Shown here one piece after another: positions 28,293-37,672 of a stretch of 37,800 nt of DNA; the stretch's first letter is position 1, and the number at the start of each line of letters is the position of its first letter. Below the pieces are notes generated by a model, which saw only the letters and a program-made list of their open reading frames with translations, had not been told where the DNA came from and did no database searches. The translations under genes were made by a program, and so were the position numbers. The DNA comes from an uncultured Clostridia bacterium (lineage in GTDB: Bacteria; Bacillota; Clostridia; TANB77; CAG-508). The stretch spans positions 1-37,800 of the forward strand of contig CANQOW010000005.1 in NCBI GenBank assembly GCA_947625545.1, written 5' to 3'.

Positions 28293-29378
28293 ATGAGTAT
28301 AGAATCAGAATTAAAAAAAGAAGGAATTGTTGTTACAAAAACATTAGATACTTTACAAGTTAATTCAATAGCAAGATATGTTGCAGAAAATTTATGTTCT
28401 AAATTTCCTGAACAAAATCTAAATTTAAATGAACTATTCATAGAACTATCTAGATTAAATATGTGCATTGCAAAAATGCCACCAAGTGCATCACTTGCTA
28501 AATTCTTTTATAAAAATTCGACAATATACTTTAGTGATACATTAGAAATTGAAGATATACAAAAATTAGCAATACATGAATGTATACACTATATTCAACA
28601 AAGTACAGATAAAAAAAATAAATTAGTAAGATTAGGTTTATGTGATTTTTCAAGTTCTACTTTATGTGGTATGGGTGTAAATGAAGCAGCCGTACAATTA
28701 ATGTCTTCAATTTGCGTAGATAGTAAAATAGATACTGTAAAATACTATGGTATTGAATTTCCTACAATTAGCCCATCTTATTATCCTTTACAATGTAACT
28801 TAGTTAAGCAATTATCTTATGTTACAGGAGAAGACATATTATTCAACAGTACTCTTTACGGAAATGATTCTTTTAAAGAAAAATTTATATCATTAACAAG
28901 TACAGATATTTTCTATACTATACAAAAAAATATAGATTCAATAGTATATTTAGAAGATGAACTTACAATGTACACCAATTTATTAGCAAACACTGAAGAT
29001 AATATAAAAAAGATTTCTAAAATATCTAAAAAAGTTAATAAATTAAAGAATACAATAGCAAAACGATTTTTTGAAACACAAAATTTAATAATATCAAGTT
29101 ATTTTAATAAATATTATACAACATTAACAACTCCAAAATGTATCGAAAATTTTAGAAATAAATTATTTTTATACAAAAACTTAATTGGAACAAATGATGG
29201 TTATACATTTTTTAATAATTATTATCTTGATATGATGAAAAAATTAGAAGAAAAATATGAAGAATTAGGAAATATTACTACATCATTAATAGTAGAAAAG
29301 AAAAATATATTTTCTATATTATTTAAAAAACTACGATTATTAACATCTAAAAATTATGTAACAGAACGCCAAAAGTAA
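28293..29378 (+). CDS. uncharacterised HEXXH putative metallopeptidase (gluzincin-like)
   Basis: LAIHECIHYIQQ followed by GMGVNEAAVQLMSS; C-terminal helical region. Confidence 0.5.
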   Translation: MSIESELKKEGIVVTKTLDTLQVNSIARYVAENLCSKFPEQNLNLNELFIELSRLNMCIAKMPPSASLAKFFYKNSTIYFSDTLEIEDIQKLAIHECIHYIQQSTDKKNKLVRLGLCDFSSSTLCGMGVNEAAVQLMSSICVDSKIDTVKYYGIEFPTISPSYYPLQCNLVKQLSYVTGEDILFNSTLYGNDSFKEKFISLTSTDIFYTIQKNIDSIVYLEDELTMYTNLLANTEDNIKKISKISKKVNKLKNTIAKRFFETQNLIISSYFNKYYTTLTTPKCIENFRNKLFLYKNLIGTNDGYTFFNNYYLDMMKKLEEKYEELGNITTSLIVEKKNIFSILFKKLRLLTSKNYVTERQK

Positions 29379-29400
29379 ATAAACTTTTGGTGTTTTTTTA
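29370..29400. terminator. rho-independent terminator
   Basis: cgccaaaagtaaataaacttttggtgtttttt. Confidence 0.7.
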
Positions 29401-30258
29401 CGAAATTATTTCTTCTTCTTTAAATCCCTGTCCGAAAACCTCTCTAGCATTAGAAATAATAATAAATGCATTAGAATCTACTTTATATATAATTTGTCTA
29501 ATTTTTATAACTTCATTTCTTGAAGCAACACATAAAAGCATCATTTTATCTTTATTTGTATACATTCCCTTAGAATAAATTCCTGTAATACCTCTTTCAA
29601 TTTCTTTTTCTATTTTATTTGAAATTTCTTCACTTTTGTTAGAAATTATAAATATCATTTTTGTAAAATTTGTTCCTTCAAATATTAAATCTACCATTTT
29701 TGTTGACATATAAATGGCTATTGCAGAATATAAACCTATTTCAAATTGTTTAAAAAATATAACATTTAAAGCAACAACTGCAATATCAAAAATACCAATT
29801 ATACTACTTGTTCTTAATTTTTTATTATATGCCCTTATAATTCCCGTTACAACTTCTGTTCCGCCAGTTGAACCATTAACTCTTAAAACTAACGAATTCC
29901 CAATACCATTAATAATTCCACCAAAAATACAACCTAAAAATCTATCTGTTGTAAGTGGTTGAATCATTTCAAATAAATCTATTCCAATAGATAAAATAAT
30001 TGTACCTATAATAGATTTAATAAAAAAATCCTTTCCAATTTTAAAATATGCAAATATAAATAATGGCACATTTAAAATAAAAATTACTGTACCTACTTTC
30101 CAATTCAATAAATAATAAAATATAGTTGCTATACCAGAAAAGCCACCAGAAGATAATTTATTTGGTACTAAAAATAATGCAACACCCATTGCCATTAATA
30201 ATGAGCCAATAAATAATTGTATTAATTCTATTATATATTTTTTAACTTTTTTACCCAT
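29398..30258 (-). CDS. YitT family membrane protein (DUF2179)
   Basis: GVALFLVPNKLSSGGFSGIATIFYYLLN, LRVNGSTGGTEVVTGII, C-terminal ERGITGIYSKGMY..KVDSNAFIIISNAREVFGQGF. Confidence 0.92.
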   Translation of the reverse strand: MGKKVKKYIIELIQLFIGSLLMAMGVALFLVPNKLSSGGFSGIATIFYYLLNWKVGTVIFILNVPLFIFAYFKIGKDFFIKSIIGTIILSIGIDLFEMIQPLTTDRFLGCIFGGIINGIGNSLVLRVNGSTGGTEVVTGIIRAYNKKLRTSSIIGIFDIAVVALNVIFFKQFEIGLYSAIAIYMSTKMVDLIFEGTNFTKMIFIISNKSEEISNKIEKEIERGITGIYSKGMYTNKDKMMLLCVASRNEVIKIRQIIYKVDSNAFIIISNAREVFGQGFKEEEIIS

Positions 30259-30361
30259 TTAGATATTTCCATTCCTTTCAAAGAAAAGTCTTTTTCCTAT
30301 ACAATAAAAAGACTATATTAGTATTTTTTACTAATACAGCCTTTTTTATACAATATTAAAT

Positions 30362-31420
30362 TTAATCTAAATAAGTTTTTAGAATTTTTAAATTAAATTT
30401 TCCTAACTTTATTTTAGAATTGCCTTTTATTTTAATATCAACATTATACATTTCTTTTAATTTTGTAGTATTTATCTTTTTATGACCTACAACATTATTA
30501 ATATTTTGAGGATTTACTTCTATTTCTACTTCTTTTACTTTAACATTAACTTTTTTTATTTTTTCAACAATATTATCATACCAAATACCATCCATAACAA
30601 GCTCCCCAAATGCTGGGTGGTATGGCCCTGCTATTACTTCACTTTCTTCTTTTCCCGGCTCTGTTATTATATCTGTATTTTGAAGACCAATTCTTATTAT
30701 ATCTATTCTTTTCTTACTAAACATATATACTAATTCTTTACATCTCTCAACTGCTTGTTCTATAGATAAAGGTTCATATTCTCCTGAATAATATTCTTTT
30801 TCTAATTTTGTATTTTTTAACACCAACACTGGATATATTCTAATCATTTTAGGTTTTAGTTTTATTAAATCTTTTGCTGTATTTAATTCATCAAGTTTAT
30901 TACTTTCAGGTAATCCTACCATCATTTGATGACCTAAATTAAATCCATATCTTCTAATTAATTTTGATGCTCTTTTCACATCTTCAAAATTATGTCCTCT
31001 TCCTGCTTTTTTTAATATATAATCATTTGAAGATTGAACTCCTAATTCTATTGTTTTTACATGATATTTTTTTAATCTTTTTAGTATTGTTTTATCTATA
31101 TAATCTGGTCTTGTTGATATTCTAATACTATCTACTTTTCCATCTTTTATATATTTATTTGCAACTTCTAATAATTTTATTTGTAATGCTTCATCAATAC
31201 CTGTAAAACTTCCTCCAAAAAAAGCAATTTCTGTTTTTGCTTTTTTATCTTTAAAATTAGATAAAAATGTTTCTACAGTTTTTACTACATCTTTAACTGC
31301 AATATCCTTCATTTGCCCACTTATACTTTTTTGATTACAAAAAACACAATCATTAGGACACCCTAAATGTGGAACAAATATTGGTATTATATATTGTTTG
31401 TGCTTCATATTTTCCTCCAA
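30362..31420 (-). CDS. radical SAM protein (Elp3-like, no GNAT domain)
   Basis: IPIFVPHLGCPNDCVFCNQKSISGQ; FFGGSFTGI; GVQSSNDYIL. Confidence 0.9.
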   Translation of the reverse strand: MEENMKHKQYIIPIFVPHLGCPNDCVFCNQKSISGQMKDIAVKDVVKTVETFLSNFKDKKAKTEIAFFGGSFTGIDEALQIKLLEVANKYIKDGKVDSIRISTRPDYIDKTILKRLKKYHVKTIELGVQSSNDYILKKAGRGHNFEDVKRASKLIRRYGFNLGHQMMVGLPESNKLDELNTAKDLIKLKPKMIRIYPVLVLKNTKLEKEYYSGEYEPLSIEQAVERCKELVYMFSKKRIDIIRIGLQNTDIITEPGKEESEVIAGPYHPAFGELVMDGIWYDNIVEKIKKVNVKVKEVEIEVNPQNINNVVGHKKINTTKLKEMYNVDIKIKGNSKIKLGKFNLKILKTYLD

Positions 31421-31423
31421 ATT

Positions 31424-32098
31424 TTACTTTAACTTTAATAATGCTTTTTGAGCAGCCTCCATTTGTGCACCTTTTTTAGTTTTTCCTGTACCTTCTGCTA
31501 ATAAATTATTATTACAATATACTTGTACTGTAAATGTTTTATTATGGTCAGGACCAACTTCATTAACTAATTTATATTCTATATTTACTTCACCATGTAC
31601 TTGTAATTTTTCTTGAAGAACTGTTTTATAATCTTTCATACCAACATTTTTACTAGCAATTTCAATAGGCTCTTTTAAGTTTTCAATTATAAATTTTTCT
31701 ACCATTTCTAAATCAGAATCTAAATATATTGCTGCAATTACTGCTTCTACACTATCTGCTAATATTGCTTTTCTTGTTGCACTATTATTTTTTATTTCAC
31801 TTTTTCCTAGATATAAGACATCACTAAAATTATGCTTTTTTGCAATGTTATATAAACTGTCTTCACATACAACTGCTGCTCTAACTTTAGTCATTTCTCC
31901 CTCTTTTAAATTTTTGTATGTATTATATAAATATTTACTTGTTAAAAATTCTAATATGCTATCACCCAAAAATTCTAATTTTTCATTGCTTTCAATATTA
32001 TTTTCATTAGCATAAGATCTATGTGTAAGGGCTTTTTTTAATAGTTCTTTATTCTTAAATTCATATTTTATTTCGTTTTCTATATTCTCTAATTTCAC
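31424..32098 (-). CDS. rnc: ribonuclease III
   Basis: NEKLEFLGDSILEFLTSKYLY, dsRBD C-terminus; GTG start at 32098 with ggag SD preferred over the track ATG. Confidence 0.95.
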   Translation of the reverse strand: MKLENIENEIKYEFKNKELLKKALTHRSYANENNIESNEKLEFLGDSILEFLTSKYLYNTYKNLKEGEMTKVRAAVVCEDSLYNIAKKHNFSDVLYLGKSEIKNNSATRKAILADSVEAVIAAIYLDSDLEMVEKFIIENLKEPIEIASKNVGMKDYKTVLQEKLQVHGEVNIEYKLVNEVGPDHNKTFTVQVYCNNNLLAEGTGKTKKGAQMEAAQKALLKLK

Positions 32099-32178
32099 TT
32101 TTTTCTCCTTTTTAAAATATAAAGCAGATAGTATATTCACCATCTGCATTTATAAAACATAAAATTCCTTTAAAAAAT

Positions 32179-32418
32179 TTATTGGTTATCTTTAATATAC
32201 TCAACTACATCATTTACAACTACTATTTTTTCTGCATCTGCATCAGGTATTTCCATATCGAATTCTTCTTCTAGTGCCATTATTAACTCAACTATGTCTA
32301 ATGAGTCTGCTCCTAAATCATCTATAAAAGATGCTTCCTTTGTAACATTACTATCAATTACACCTAATTGGTCTACTATTATTGCCTTTACTTTTTCAAA
32401 TATTTCTTCTGAACTCAT
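32179..32418 (-). CDS. acpP: acyl carrier protein
   Basis: [29 protein letters not shown]. Confidence 0.98.
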   Translation of the reverse strand: MSSEEIFEKVKAIIVDQLGVIDSNVTKEASFIDDLGADSLDIVELIMALEEEFDMEIPDADAEKIVVVNDVVEYIKDNQ

Positions 32419-32511
32419 ACAAGTTCACCTCCTTTTGTATATATAAATTTTTTCTTCTTTTCTTGTTTAGTATAATGTATTATATCTATTCAAAATTGTC
32501 AATAGATTTTT

Positions 32512-33531
32512 TTAGTTTTTTTCAAATTCATTAAAAAACTTTTCTACAATATTCGTCTTTACAAATTTTTCTGCTTGTTTTATTGTGTAATAGAATAATT
32601 TTTCGTCACTACTTCCGTGTGCTTTTACAACTGGTCTTTTTACTCCTAGAAATAATGCTCCACCATATTCTTTATAATCCATTGTTTTAGCAAATCTTTT
32701 AATTGCTGGTAATGTTGGGACTGCAACAATTTTTGTTAATAAATTTCTTGTTAGATTTTCTGTTAATGATGTTTTTATAAATTTTCCTAATCCTTCAACT
32801 GTTTTTAAAACTATATTTCCTGTAAATCCATCAGTTATAACTGCATCTAGTTCTCCTAAAAATATATCTCTTCCTTCAACATTCCCTACAAAGTTTATTC
32901 CATATTCTTCACTTTTTTCTTTTAATAATATATATGTTTCTTTTGTTAATTCATTCCCTTTTGTTTCTTCTGTACCTATATTTAATAAACCAATTTTTGG
33001 TTTTTCTATTCCATATACATTTTTTAAATATATATTTGCCATCTGTGCGAATTGTATTAAATTTATTGGCTTACAATTTGTATTTGCACCTGCGTCCATT
33101 AACATTACTTGTTTTTTATATGCAGGTAACATTGGTGCCATGGCTGGCCTATCTATTCCTTTTATTCTACCTATAAGCAATGTTGCTCCTGTTAGTAATG
33201 CTCCTGAATTTCCTGCTGAAATAAAAACATCTCCTTTGCCTTCTTTTAATAAATTAAATCCAACTACCATAGATGAGTCTTTTTTTGTTTTTATTGCAAC
33301 TGTTGGCGTATCTTCCATTGTTATTATTTCTGTTGTATTATATATTTTTATTCTATTTGAAATTTCTTGTATATTATTTTTATTATAAATTTCTTTTATT
33401 TTTTTATTTATAATATTTTCATTTCCTATAAGAAGAATATTTGCTTCTATTTTATTAATTGCTTGTACTGCTCCTTTTATTACCGCTTCTGGTGCATTAT
33501 CTCCTCCAAAAGCATCTAGCAATATATTCAT
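32512..33531 (-). CDS. plsX: phosphate acyltransferase PlsX
   Basis: MNILLDAFGGDNAPEAVIKGAVQA..., FISAGNSGALLTGATLLIGRIKGIDRPAMAPMLP; start at the internal ATG. Confidence 0.96.
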   Translation of the reverse strand: MNILLDAFGGDNAPEAVIKGAVQAINKIEANILLIGNENIINKKIKEIYNKNNIQEISNRIKIYNTTEIITMEDTPTVAIKTKKDSSMVVGFNLLKEGKGDVFISAGNSGALLTGATLLIGRIKGIDRPAMAPMLPAYKKQVMLMDAGANTNCKPINLIQFAQMANIYLKNVYGIEKPKIGLLNIGTEETKGNELTKETYILLKEKSEEYGINFVGNVEGRDIFLGELDAVITDGFTGNIVLKTVEGLGKFIKTSLTENLTRNLLTKIVAVPTLPAIKRFAKTMDYKEYGGALFLGVKRPVVKAHGSSDEKLFYYTIKQAEKFVKTNIVEKFFNEFEKN

Positions 33532-33611
33532 AAATTTTCCTCCAAATTTTTTTATTATTTTATTCTTAAATTTTAAAAAAAGCAATAGTTTTTTAATAAA
33601 TAACAAAAAAA

Positions 33612-33655
33612 ATATGCGTTAACGAAAACAAATCTTTCATTAACGCACAATTTCC
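33612..33655 (-). terminator. terminator of hsp20
   Basis: Minus strand gtgcgttaatgaaagatttgttttcgttaacgcatatttttttt. Confidence 0.65.
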
Positions 33656-33665
33656 TTATTTAATT

Positions 33666-34085
33666 TTAATCTCCAATTTCTATATATTTTTTTTCTGGTA
33701 TTTCAGGTTTTTCTTCTTTTTTTGCTACTTCTAGTTTTAATGTTCCATTTTTAAATGATGCTTTAATATCTTCTATTTCAATGTCATCTCCTATATAAAA
33801 ACTTCTTGAACATTCTCCAATGTATCTTTCTTTTCTTACAAATTTTCCGTTTTCTTTTTCTTCTTTTTGAGTATTTGTTTTTGCTTGAACTATTAGATAT
33901 CCATTTTCTACTTCAATTTTAATGTTTTCTTTTTCATATCCAGGTAAGTCAATATCAATTAAATATTTATCGTCTGTTTCTCTAATGTCTGTTTTCATTA
34001 TTTTGCTTTCTTCTCCTGTGAAAAATGGATCTCTAAACATTTCTTTGAATAAATCAAATTCATTTCTTCTTGGTATCATCATCAT
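33666..34085 (-). CDS. Hsp20/alpha-crystallin small heat shock protein
   Basis: MKTDIRETDDKYLIDIDLPGYEKENIKIEVENGYLIV...GECSRSFYIGDDIEIEDIKASFKNGTLKLEV. Confidence 0.95.
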   Translation of the reverse strand: MMMIPRRNEFDLFKEMFRDPFFTGEESKIMKTDIRETDDKYLIDIDLPGYEKENIKIEVENGYLIVQAKTNTQKEEKENGKFVRKERYIGECSRSFYIGDDIEIEDIKASFKNGTLKLEVAKKEEKPEIPEKKYIEIGD

Positions 34086-34157
34086 ATTAATCTACTTCCT
34101 TTCTTTTTTATGTGTTGATACACTTTATAAAAAGTATTATTTACTTTTTACTCTTTA

Positions 34158-34185
34158 ATTATACATCATTTTTTAGCAATGTCAA
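34158..34185 (-). promoter_or_regulatory. hsp20 promoter
   Basis: Minus strand TTGACA-16-TATAAT. Confidence 0.75.
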
Positions 34186-34199
34186 GTATAGAGTGCTAA
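34173..34199 (-). promoter_or_regulatory. CIRCE element (HrcA operator) overlapping the hsp20 -35
   Basis: TTAGCACTC-N9-CATTGCTAA; consensus TTAGCACTC-N9-GAGTGCTAA, right arm 7/9. Confidence 0.8.
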
Positions 34200-34217
34200 T
34201 TTTCACAAAAAATTCAC

Positions 34218-34379
34218 AAAAAAAGCCCTCCGCTACACAATAAGTGCATTGGAGGGAGCCCTTTAGTACTGGATTTTTATAGTCTTGTATTTTTTATGGA
34301 GGTACCTTTGCTGCCAATAGCTACAGCATCCAGTTTTGACTTGGGCTTGTTACGCTATCTGAATGGCTATCAGATAACC
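34218..34379 (-). ncRNA. candidate small RNA (about 160 nt) with its own promoter and terminator
   Basis: Minus strand TTGAAA-17-TAAAAT, predicted start GGUUAUCUGAUAGCC..., three hairpins, rho-independent terminator CCCUCC...GGAGGGCUUUUUUU. Confidence 0.7.
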
Positions 34380-34387
34380 ATATAATT

Positions 34388-34416
34388 ATTTTATCACATT
34401 TTTATTGATTTTTCAA
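34388..34416 (-). promoter_or_regulatory. promoter of the candidate sRNA
   Basis: Minus strand TTGAAA-17-TAAAAT. Confidence 0.6.
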
Positions 34417-34464
34417 TATTTTTCTAATTTTTTATGTCTACAATATGCATTAATTATACAATAT

Positions 34465-35187
34465 TTAATCTTTTAATACTTTTAATGCTTCTTTTGTTAT
34501 TTTATTCTTATCAATTTTATCATATATAAACATGGCTAATGCTGTAATTGCAAATGTTATTAAATATACTACTATACTTATTTTCCAATTTCCATCTGTT
34601 ATATTACTTCCTGCTATTGTTGAAGATATTATTGATGGTAATCTACAAAATGTTGCAATTAATATAAATCTTAATGGTTTTATTGGTAATAAAGCACCTA
34701 TATATGTTAATAAATCTTTAGGTGTTCCTGTTATTAAAAATAAGATTATAAATATTCTTTCTATATATTTTTGATTTTTAAAAATTTTACTTTCTTCTAT
34801 TTTATCAATTTTTTCTTTTTTAAAGAATTGATATAACAATTTTTTTCCATATTTTTTAACAAAATAATATATTATAGTTGTTGTTACTAATGTTGAGAAT
34901 AATACAAATATAGTTCCAAATGTTGTTCCATAGCACATTCCTGCTAAAACTTCTAGGGGTTCTCCAGGTAACACAACTAATAATATTTGTGCTACTTGTA
35001 ACCCAAATAATATTAAAAATCCATACCAACCTGTTGTTTTTATTTGCTCTTTAAATTCTATTTGGCCTTCTGTTGTAGATAATCTTTTTATAATTGGAAA
35101 TAAATATACTGTAATTGCTATAAATACTGCTAATACTAATATTGTTACTATTATTTTCATTATTTGAAATTTTTTTTGTTTGCTCAT
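34465..35187 (-). CDS. TVP38/TMEM64 (DedA/SNARE-associated) family membrane protein
   Basis: VVLPGEPLEVLAGMCYGTTFGTIFVLFST, FLITGTPKDLLTYIGALLPIKPLRFILIATFCRLPSI. Confidence 0.88.
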   Translation of the reverse strand: MSKQKKFQIMKIIVTILVLAVFIAITVYLFPIIKRLSTTEGQIEFKEQIKTTGWYGFLILFGLQVAQILLVVLPGEPLEVLAGMCYGTTFGTIFVLFSTLVTTTIIYYFVKKYGKKLLYQFFKKEKIDKIEESKIFKNQKYIERIFIILFLITGTPKDLLTYIGALLPIKPLRFILIATFCRLPSIISSTIAGSNITDGNWKISIVVYLITFAITALAMFIYDKIDKNKITKEALKVLKD

Positions 35188-35277
35188 ATATTAACCTTCT
35201 TTGTACATTATATATTGTTTATTGTAGCATATAATTCAATGTTTTTCAAGAATGTCAATATAAAGCAACTATTTATT

Positions 35278-36672
35278 TTAGAAAAATATTAAGATAACTG
35301 TACCTGTAAATATTACTAATAAAATTATTATCCAAGATATCCAAAAAAATGTTGTAGATTTTTTATTTTCTTCTACCGTTACAGAAACAATTTCATGTTT
35401 TGTAAAACAAGATGCAGTAATGTTTGCATCTCCCGGCTCTACTGCAGTTACAAATCCTTCTTCTGAAACAGTAGCAACATCTTCATTATCAGATTTCCAT
35501 TTTACATTATCAACAAATAAATTTTCATATCCTTCTGGACTTGTAGTAAAGTCTATATTAATACGTTTTGAAAAATTTTCTGATAATGTTAATTCTGTTG
35601 GACTAAGAGATAATATATAATCAACTAATATTATCTTTTCTTCTGGAATTGTATTATTAGTTATTGTCATATATACTACTTGATATACTTTGTACTTTGT
35701 TTTATCAATTTCTAATGCTCCTGATTTTACAGTTCCTGCATTTAATTTTCCTATTGTTCCATCTAATAAATAAATTGTTGCATAATCTAATTCTCCACTA
35801 GATGCAGTATCTGATTTTGCTCCAACATTAAATTCTTGTATATTACCACCTGTTACTTTTACATTAACTTCTTTTATTTTTCCTCTATTTATAGACTGAT
35901 AAAGCAAAATATCTCCACCCGTTATAGTAACATTAGATTTATTTACATAGTCATCAGAACCACCCGCACTAACGGTTATTTTTGATAAATTACCTCCATT
36001 AATTATTAAGTTAGTTTCTCCAACAAAAGCATATCCTTGTGCACCGGCATAAACTATACCTCCTTGATGTGAAGGTAATGGCATTGTAATATCATTTATA
36101 GTAATTGTAGCATTATTAACGCGATTTGGTGAATTATCTGGATGTGAAGCTTCTCCTACATATTGCATTTGACCATCTATATCTAACGTTGCTACACCTC
36201 CACCTAAAACTGTTTCTGCAATACCACCATTTATAGTTATATTTGTGTTATTTACCTGAGAATATAAATATCCTCCTCCTGTAATATTACTTGATATAGT
36301 TCCACCATTAATTGTAATATTAGCATTTTCTACTTTTGAAATTAAATTTTCTTCTTTTGAAAAACCGCCTCCTACTATTCCAACTACGGTTCCACTATTC
36401 ATTGTTATGTTTGAATTTTCAATATGTGTTCCTTTTTGACCTCCTCCAAAAACTGTTACAGTATTTGGTACTTTTTGTTGTTGGTCTAACCACTTTATAA
36501 TTGTCTGACCATTTTCTTCTTCTATTGTTATATCTGTACCATTTGCATAAAAAGCACCTTTTTGTTGATTATAACTTTCATCATAATATGGATTTTCTAC
36601 AGCATAAATTTTGGGATTGGTTAATATTAAAAAGCCAAGTATAATAAGACTCATATAAATTAATTTTTTCAT
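35278..36672 (-). CDS. surface protein with glycine-rich beta-helix-like repeats, Ig-like (BIG2) domain and C-terminal TM
   Basis: Repeats NxxITINGGxxxxxxxGGG; LSPTELTLSENFSKRINI...KWKSDNEDVATVSEEGFVTAVEPGDANITAS; hydrophobic C-terminus. Confidence 0.7.
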   Translation of the reverse strand: MKKLIYMSLIILGFLILTNPKIYAVENPYYDESYNQQKGAFYANGTDITIEEENGQTIIKWLDQQQKVPNTVTVFGGGQKGTHIENSNITMNSGTVVGIVGGGFSKEENLISKVENANITINGGTISSNITGGGYLYSQVNNTNITINGGIAETVLGGGVATLDIDGQMQYVGEASHPDNSPNRVNNATITINDITMPLPSHQGGIVYAGAQGYAFVGETNLIINGGNLSKITVSAGGSDDYVNKSNVTITGGDILLYQSINRGKIKEVNVKVTGGNIQEFNVGAKSDTASSGELDYATIYLLDGTIGKLNAGTVKSGALEIDKTKYKVYQVVYMTITNNTIPEEKIILVDYILSLSPTELTLSENFSKRINIDFTTSPEGYENLFVDNVKWKSDNEDVATVSEEGFVTAVEPGDANITASCFTKHEIVSVTVEENKKSTTFFWISWIIILLVIFTGTVILIFF

Positions 36673-36764
36673 AAACTTTATTATCCTCCATTCTAAAAGA
36701 GTAATTATAATAATAGTTTATGAAATAAAATAAGAAAAAGTTATTATATCTTACTAAAAGAAAA

Positions 36765-36802
36765 ATAGTTCTCACTTCATAATGAAATGAGAACTATTTT
36801 TT
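36765..36802. terminator. rho-independent terminator
   Basis: aaaatagttctcacttcataatgaaatgagaactatttttt. Confidence 0.75.
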
Positions 36803-37481
36803 AGCATCTTTCCATATTATCTATTTCTCTTTGTAATTTTTCAATTTGTGCTCTTTTACTTTCAATATCTTTTTGTTTTTTTCTTTCAAGCATTTCTCTA
36901 TGTTCTTTTCTTCTATTAACCATTAATTCAGAATTATGAGATGCTTGACCTACTGTTGTAGAAAAGAATTTTGTATAACCATTTTCTGTTTTTTTGACTC
37001 CTCCAACATATTTTCCACAAGGTTGTTTAGGTGTTTCTTCTAAACCATTTTCAAGATATTTCTCAACTCTTTCTTTATCTAATAATTTTTTCATTACCAT
37101 ATTACAATAATTAATATCATTTTCTAATAATTCTAAATCTAATTCAAGTAACACTCCTCTGTAATCTTGTGCACTTATATTTTCAAATTTTCCTGTTTTT
37201 TCATTAAGAAATTTGCAATCTCCACTTCCATACCATGAAACTGCACAATTATATACTTGATGATTTTCAATATTTAATGGTTCTCTTTTAATAACTAATC
37301 TAGTAACATCATAAAATTTTTTAAAATTAATGTCTTTATCAAAATATTCTACTTGTAAATTGCCATTTGAAGTTGAACTATATTCAATATCAAATGATAA
37401 TTGTTCTTCTCTATTATTTTCTATATTTTGCTTACTATTCTTTTTTAATTTATCAAAAAATCCCATAAAATCATCTCCCAT
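36801..37481 (-). CDS. hypothetical protein with C-terminal coiled coil
   Basis: Intact 226-aa ORF with SD (gggagatgat); no family recognised. Confidence 0.6.
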   Translation of the reverse strand: MGDDFMGFFDKLKKNSKQNIENNREEQLSFDIEYSSTSNGNLQVEYFDKDINFKKFYDVTRLVIKREPLNIENHQVYNCAVSWYGSGDCKFLNEKTGKFENISAQDYRGVLLELDLELLENDINYCNMVMKKLLDKERVEKYLENGLEETPKQPCGKYVGGVKKTENGYTKFFSTTVGQASHNSELMVNRRKEHREMLERKKQKDIESKRAQIEKLQREIDNMERC

Positions 37482-37625
37482 GTATATATTTTAGCATATT
37501 TTACATAAAATTGCAAATTTATATAAAGTATTAAGCATAACTCTGTCACTACTCTGTCAATTTATATTTCTTATGCAGAAGTATTACAAATATTGCATTA
37601 CTATTGCATTAAAAATAATAAAATA

Positions 37626-37672
37626 AAAGTCTAGATTACTTATATATCAAGTATTCTAGACTTTATATTTTT
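37626..37672. terminator. bidirectional hairpin/terminator
   Basis: aaaagtctagattacttatatatcaagtattctagactttatattttt. Confidence 0.6.

Noticed and set aside
34218-34379. 6S RNA, T-box or SRP RNA identity for the sRNA
   Set aside because: 5' and 3' ends do not pair as in 6S; GGUACC resembles part of a T-box, but there is no specifier stem arrangement and no aminoacyl/amino-acid gene downstream; no SRP apical motif.
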